Shown here: one piece after another, positions 57,351 to 64,000 of the stretch | How the letters are laid out: every line of letters begins with the position of its first letter | Numbering within the stretch: position 1 is the stretch's first letter | Assembly: GCA_947568835.1 (NCBI GenBank) | Contig: OX387604.1 | Span: 124,001-188,000, forward strand | Length of the DNA: 64,000 bases | DNA from: Protonemura montana | Lineage: Eukaryota; Arthropoda; Insecta; Plecoptera; Nemouridae | Reading direction: 5' to 3' | Program-made: the position numbers and the translations under genes | Notes under the pieces: model-generated | Told to the model about the DNA's origin: nothing | The model's database searches: none | What the model saw: the letters and a program-made list of their open reading frames with translations, nothing else

Positions 57351-60300
57351 ATGGCACAATTAAATGAAAACTTGATTCGTGCCATGGTGTGGGATCTGAA
57401 AGAAGTAGTCAATATCTCGATTACATTGTCTTCGTGGATGGGCAAGATTGACTGCAAGTCTTGGAGATATCCTTCCAAGCAGTCACAATCTGTAGATGTC
57501 TAGTCTATTTTTAACAAGCTCAATGGATCTGCTGGTGAATACTACATCAATCTTTTAGAATGCATCTATGACAGGTAACTTAACTATTGTACCGAAATCC
57601 ATCCAAATAATTCTGGTATTTGGAATAGAATTTGGGAAAAATTATTTTAGAATTCAGCTGGCTATATTTTTTATTCGGATGTGAGCATGAGTTAGCGTAT
57701 ATGACCCTACCAACTGAATTAAAATTCAGAATCTAATACGTACATTCTACCTTCAACCATGGAATTCACATCAACAACTAAAAGTTGCCTGCAGCACACT
57801 GAAATATAGGTTGAGTCTTGTACTAAAATAATTACTATACGTACCTACTGGGCATCTTATTATTATGGGAATCTTACTGAATCTATTCTGATACCACAAC
57901 AACATACTTTATTGGGTGTTCAGAATCTTAAAGTCACAGCAAAGAAGTTTCCAGGAGTTACTGAGTCTACCAGATAGATTTTACTGAAGCGGTGCGTTTC
58001 GGAAGGCGACAAAACTGGCACAAAAGAGCGATTATTGTTCTGTGCTATTAAATGTGAACATCACTTTTACCTCGTTCTGTTTTTTTTTTCAGACTTTTAT
58101 TGATTCTGAATTTACTGATAAAATTTGTGGACAATTTTCCAAATCCCTCGACCAATTTGTATGCGGCTAAAAATGTGATCCGTCCACAACAGCTCTCACT
58201 TGGAGGTCTACTAAACATATTCTGGTCGAGAATGCAATCTTTGCAGAAGAGCATGATCGATTGCATGGTTTGGAATGATTACAACTCTTGAATATCATTC
58301 TGTAATGTTGTAATGTTACTTTTAAATGCAGATAACCTCCTGATGATGAAAATAATATATCTTTTATGCAGGTTACTCAGAGGAAAATGTTTGAAATGAA
58401 TGGCAAGCACCAAGATACTGATTCGAATATCAATACAACCAACATTTCCCACACAGTTGTTTCCAGAATTAGTCAAACAGATATGATTTCCTTGGCTTCA
58501 TGTGAAAGCTGTCAGATGAATGAAGCACTCATGAAGAAACTAATCACGTGGATAGAAAATACTTGTCATGATATCGACAGAGAATCTTCAGTTACTGCCC
58601 AGAGGTACAATAAATACTTATTTACAAACATGTTATTACTAGAGCCAAGATTTTATGGTGTTATGATTTCGTTAATTTCGTGGTAAGCTTTTTGGATTTC
58701 GGTGTTATGGCGGTGTTATGGAAAAAGTACAGAATTTCATGTCTATAGCAGATTTCGGACATAGGTGACGAAAAAAAGAAGAATAGTTAAACATAGTGTT
58801 TCTGTTCAATAAGTTCCTTTAAAATGTAGCTTATACCTTTATGTTTCATAAAATACACTGTTACGCCACAAGGAAACTACAAAACAAATAAGACACAAGA
58901 AACATTTATCCGTATCAGCTCCATGTTTTTATTATTATTGATGCAAAATTAAATTAATTTCAATTAGCTCCTATTTGTAACACTAATTTTCCAAAAAGAG
59001 TTTAAAACTAAAAAGTTTGTCAGTGAGGGGTTTGAGATTTTTATGTCCATGATAATTTGAATTAGACCCACTGTCTGGTACTAACAACATACTTTGCAAG
59101 ATTGTATTTTTTTCTCCCAGACAAGTCTGGTGTTTTAGATTCCACACATCAAAATATATCCATCACTCACAAAGAGTTGCTTTGTTTGATCCTCAAAAGT
59201 CAAAAATGTAATACACGCCATTGAAATTTGAAATCCCTGCTAATCTCTATGTAGACTGAATGCATGTGATGCTGGTGCTCACATGGCAAGGAGGGGAAGA
59301 TTCAGCCAACCAATGGCAATAGTTTCCTACAGCAAACATTTTGCACCACTACTTCTACCCCCTAAGCCTAGGAATGTTGACAGCATTTGATGAGAAACAG
59401 ACCTGACAACAAGACTGGGGGAAATAATCTGACAAATTCATGGAATGTGTGTTTAGAGAGATAAAATAAACATTTAAAATTTTTTGAATGGAAATTAGTG
59501 GCTATTTCGCAAAATACACACATTTTAGTGAAATGGGTTATTTTGTTTGTTTATTTATTTTCCGTGATATGTGGCTTGATAAAAATGAAAAAAGAACAGA
59601 TTATCTGAAATTTAAGATACTTGGATGGGAAAAGGCTCATTTCGCGATGATTTCGCGGGAAATGGTTGATTTCGGTGTTATGGATGATTTTTCGTGAATT
59701 TCGCGTTATGTCGCGATGAGCTTCTTACATATTTGAGATGGGAATTCAATGAATCGCACTCATTTGTAAGAAAAACAAGAGATAAGAACAATTCGCGATT
59801 TCGCGCATCACCATATAATCGTGGCTCTAGTTATTACCTATAAGCAAAACCTTCTTGTGTTTTATGACTGCGCATATTATTTCAAATAAAAGTTCTGATT
59901 CCACACTTCAAGAAATAAAATTCCGATTCCTTTAATTCAAGAATGAGAATAAAGGTTCAGATTGGAAAACACAAAGTGTTTATTATTTGTAATTATTACT
60001 TCAACTCCAGCAACTGGTTCATATACTTACCTATTTCTATTTTCATTTTGTTGCATTGACTTGTTTATATGTTTTACTGACTATGTTTATATCATCTATG
60101 TATGATCAACTCAAACAATTAACAACATTTTATTAGTGCCAAGTTAAATACTAATATCTTTGGGTAGCGCGTAAAGACCAACTACAATTCTACGACACTT
60201 TGCATTCGATATTTGAGGTAGTTTACAGTTAGAAAATACTTTAGCAAGAGCATACAAATTTGATTGTACCCCAATTAAAATGACAGTAATAATCACAGGA

Positions 60301-60978
60301 AGGTGGCGTCGAAGGAAATAATACAAACAACGCAGTGGCATTGTATGGGAAGTTGGGCTGATGCCATCGTTGAAGATCTTACCAACCTCCAAGTCAACTA
60401 CAAGGAGTTCAGTCTTCAAAACACTCAGCTGATCAAGTTGGTGAGAGCTACACAAAGCAAATTGGAGAAAAAAACCCAAGGAAACCAGGATTATATCAAG
60501 AAGCTAAAAATACAATGCAAAGATTCTAAAGTGAATCTGGAAGAAAAGCAAAATCAGCTCAGCCAAGTAAACATGAAGTGGCAGCTATTGTTCAGTGATA
60601 AAGAAGAAAGTTACAAAATATTAGAAATGGAATTGAAACTCACTGGTTTGTATAGATAATCGATTATTGTTGAATTACACTGAATCTGTCTGTAAAAGTA
60701 CTTCTAAAAGTACTTCAATCCTACCTATCAGAATGTTGCAGCCCACACAAGTTAGTCTTCTATTTCTGCATTTAGATCAACTACTAGCAGAAAGTGTCTG
60801 CAAGGAAAAGTGCACACAAAATGCTCTTGAAGAAATGCACCAGCAGCTGGAGGTGGTTTCTAATGATAGAAACACACAAGCCAATGAAATTGCAGGATTA
60901 CATGTCAGACTTCTCCGGGAGCAACAGGATTACCAAACTAAATGTGCTGAGTTTCAGATGCAAGCTGCAGGTCTTCAG
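57351..60978 (+). CDS. CCDC157: CCDC157-like protein, copy B with 5' end
   Basis: Exons 57351-57574 (ATG), 58093-58267, 58372-58604, 60299-60645 and 60791-60978; all phases agree. Exon 1: MAQLNENLIRAMVWDLKEVV...SWRYPSKQSQSVDV, TAG (57501-57503), SIFNKLN...LLECIYD. It parallels human CCDC157 (SWKFPDRM...DLDMVALLEHY). Exon 2: LLLILNLLIKFVDNFPN...GGLLNIFWSRMQSLQK parallels the vertebrate region that follows. Later exons as in copy A. The TAG at codon 51 would truncate the protein. The start is chosen because it is the first ATG and matches the vertebrate N-terminal length. 3' exons not found. Confidence 0.7.
57501..57503 (+). other. CCDC157: In-frame TAG in CCDC157 exon 1
   Basis: Codon 51 of an exon that otherwise reads through cleanly to its donor (ACAG|GTAACT). 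It is the fourth in-frame TAG in conserved exons of this window. Confidence 0.75.
58639..59830. mobile_element. MITE-like element (copy B)
   Basis: Duplicate of 399-1590 with the same TTATTA flanks; part of the large duplication, not an independent insertion. Confidence 0.6.
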
Positions 60979-62634
60979 GTAAAGTAATGTTCAACTGTCG
61001 GAAACTTATCGGAAAATATTGTTACTTTACAAGTGAAACAAAGAAGATCTCTAGAAATGCAAAGCTCTGTTATTGCAAGATCTTACCCATGACCAAGGCA
61101 ATTTTCACAAAGCTTTGCTTCAAGGACCCATAACAAATAACAAGTTGCATTGGCAAGTCCAAGCTCCCAAATGTCAAGAAAAGTTGCATAGCATTGTATT
61201 GCAAAGATGTAAATGAATAAAGTTAAGCAGTCTTTACACGTACATTACCTGAGTAATTAGATGGTCCCAGCTGATTGCAAACTCAAACGCATGGCCTCAC
61301 TTGCAAGTATTCACAATTGCACAAAGCCAAACCTAAAACTCACTCAAAAACAGGAATGTACCTCGGTCAGTGAGGAACACGAGATATGACTTGAAAGTCA
61401 AACTCCATTTAAAACACAACGGTTAAATTCAACTCAAAAATTGTCTTTCAATGTTAATAATAGGATAATGTATCAATGGAATGTCATGAGTTTTCACTCC
61501 ATTTGCTTGTCTATTGCTACTGGCAAACATATCATCAAATATATCATTAAATATATCATTAGAGGTGTAATTTATGTGAAATACTTGTAAGAAGCTTGAA
61601 GCTGAAAGAAAGCGGGGAGGAAGACATCCCAACCACTGGCAACCACGCTGCTCGCTGGCATTCAAGTTCATGGTCGGATAAAACCCAGGCAAGCTCACTC
61701 CACTGCACACGTGAAAAGCAAACCCGGCAAACAACACTCGGTGCATTCCTCGTAAAACTCTCATGTTTTTATTAAATTAGCAATCCACTGTCTTATTTTG
61801 TAAACAACAATGTCAGACAAGTGAAACAAATTGAACAATACATTATTAGTTTGTAGGTTTATGTACACTCTTGTCCTTCTCTAAATAATTCATTGATTTA
61901 ACTCCTGATATCAGTCAAATATTACATACTTTTGGTAGACAAAAGGAGATTGAAAGCAACAATTCATGAAATCTGGTTGAGAAATGTCTGCTAGGCAAAC
62001 CAACAGCACGCCACGAGGCCAAGCCAGTACTTACGACTTTGCGGCAATTGTCCACTGAAAACTTCGGCGTTTCCACCGGGAACCGAGGGGTCTGGACCAG
62101 GACCAGGATCAGGATCAGGGGTTCTTTTGTCAGGAGCTTTGTTAGGGAAGACGCAGGACTTTCTGTTGCCAGCCCAAGCTAGCCTAATCTCTGTGTAGCT
62201 AATATCTAGTGTGTGAATAAATAGAAAAGAGGTTAATGAATGCACATTTTGCCCGGCAAATTACTAGTGGAAAGGTGAGTGAGTCTCCGCTTACGTTCCT
62301 GCACTACGTTTAATAATAAATACTCGCTACTAACATATTTTGTTTGTGTGTAATGAAGGTATACAAGTACGCTACTACGATTATCACCCAGTGGCGCCAA
62401 CCCCCACGTTGCGGGAATCACTTTCGTGTAAAATTATTGTCAGGCGAGTAATATTGGGCCGAGGAATCCTCTGCCGGAACGTACTAACTGCTAAAAAAAG
62501 AACCGCTTCCTTTCTATATAAAAATAACACCTCGCATACAAAACAAAAGGCACTTCTCTAAGAATTTAAGTGAACTCCTAGAGTTTGTTGGGCTGGAGGT
62601 TAAGTAGGTGCTTGGTTGTGGGTATCCAGGGGGC

Positions 62635-63467
<833 letters not shown>

Positions 63468-63714
63468 CTAGAAACAAAACAAACAAAACAATTGAAATTA
63501 CTTGGCTACTGTCACATCATTGCAAACTTTGATAGGATGATGAACCTACATCATCAAAAGTTAATATAAAATCTCTAAATATTCCTATATTTTGAGTCGT
63601 TATGAAACTACCAGACCGATATTTCTAAAAACCGCGTGGGGTCGAAGTTGGGAACACTGGAATGTGCTCTGCAAATTTGATTGCAATCGGAGCAGGTGAA
63701 AATTGAAAGGTTAA

Positions 63715-64000
63715 GGGTCATTCCATGTGTAATCACTCACCTCAAACTTTGACCGACCCAGATTTTGATGAAAATTGGTATACTTGTTAAGTTTGTTGAC
63801 TTAGGGGCTATTTTTTAATTTTTTTTTTTTTGGTCCAACCGTTCGGATATTACAAGGGGGGGAAGTTGGGGTCATTTTGCCCCCCGCGCGTGTAGTGACC
63901 ACCCTTTCTACGCAATATCTAGGGTTCTATGGGAGCTACAGAGCTGGGAAAAAAATCATCTGAAAGGTAATTTCATACCCTACCTGAATATGGAAACAAA
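63715..64000 (-). mobile_element. Sola-like element, second insertion, cut by window end
   Basis: GGGTCATTCCATGTGTAATC begins at 63715 after TTAA (63711-63714). Copy A reads GGTTAAGTCAAC uninterrupted, so TTAA is the expected 4-bp target. The visible 286 bp match the right TIR of the 15214-19324 element (same CACCTC and GCGCGTG variants), so it is probably in the opposite orientation with its transposase on minus. Confidence 0.85.

Overview
The window is repeat-rich animal nuclear DNA: genes are split into many small exons with GT-AG (one GC-AG) introns, and there are no operons. The SERCA exons match insect and crustacean SERCA residue for residue over long stretches, and pentamer DNA of the TTAGG type is present, so an arthropod is my best guess. 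That is an inference, not a proof.

Layout: 1-5475 holds the 3' part of a CCDC157-like gene (+) converging on the 3' end of a SERCA-type calcium pump gene (-; exons 4395-13461, last to second; exon 1 not found). The SERCA introns carry a 78-bp minisatellite, a 52-bp tRNA-derived array, a TTAGG-like array and two small tandem arrays that copy splice-acceptor/exon edges. 14.1-14.8 kb is a GGCAT-type pentamer array. 15214-19324 is a complete DNA transposon (Sola-like; 860-aa transposase, ~475-bp TIRs, 4-bp TSD). 19.6-29.4 kb is a mosaic of TE remnants, 5S-rRNA-derived SINEs, a hAT MITE with perfect 8-bp TSD, tRNA-derived arrays and exons of an unrecognised minus-strand gene. 33.5-41.3 kb has Penelope-like elements with hammerhead-ribozyme-like motifs and non-LTR retrotransposon remnants. 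41.3-48.3 kb is a ~7-kb pentamer satellite. 48.3-57.3 kb carries exons of an FBXL4 homologue (-). FBXL4 and CCDC157 are head to head, with only 55 bp between their start codons.

From 58241 the sequence repeats position 1 onward for 5475 bp with one mismatch noticed, then is interrupted at a TTAA by another copy of the Sola-like element (63715-end). The window therefore spans about one 58.24-kb unit of a direct duplication, either a real recent duplication or two haplotypes joined in assembly.

Several well-conserved exons carry single in-frame stops (four are TAG), and one SERCA junction is out of frame. Pseudogenisation, consensus error and something stranger need to be told apart. No prokaryotic features (RBS, CRISPR, operons) were seen.
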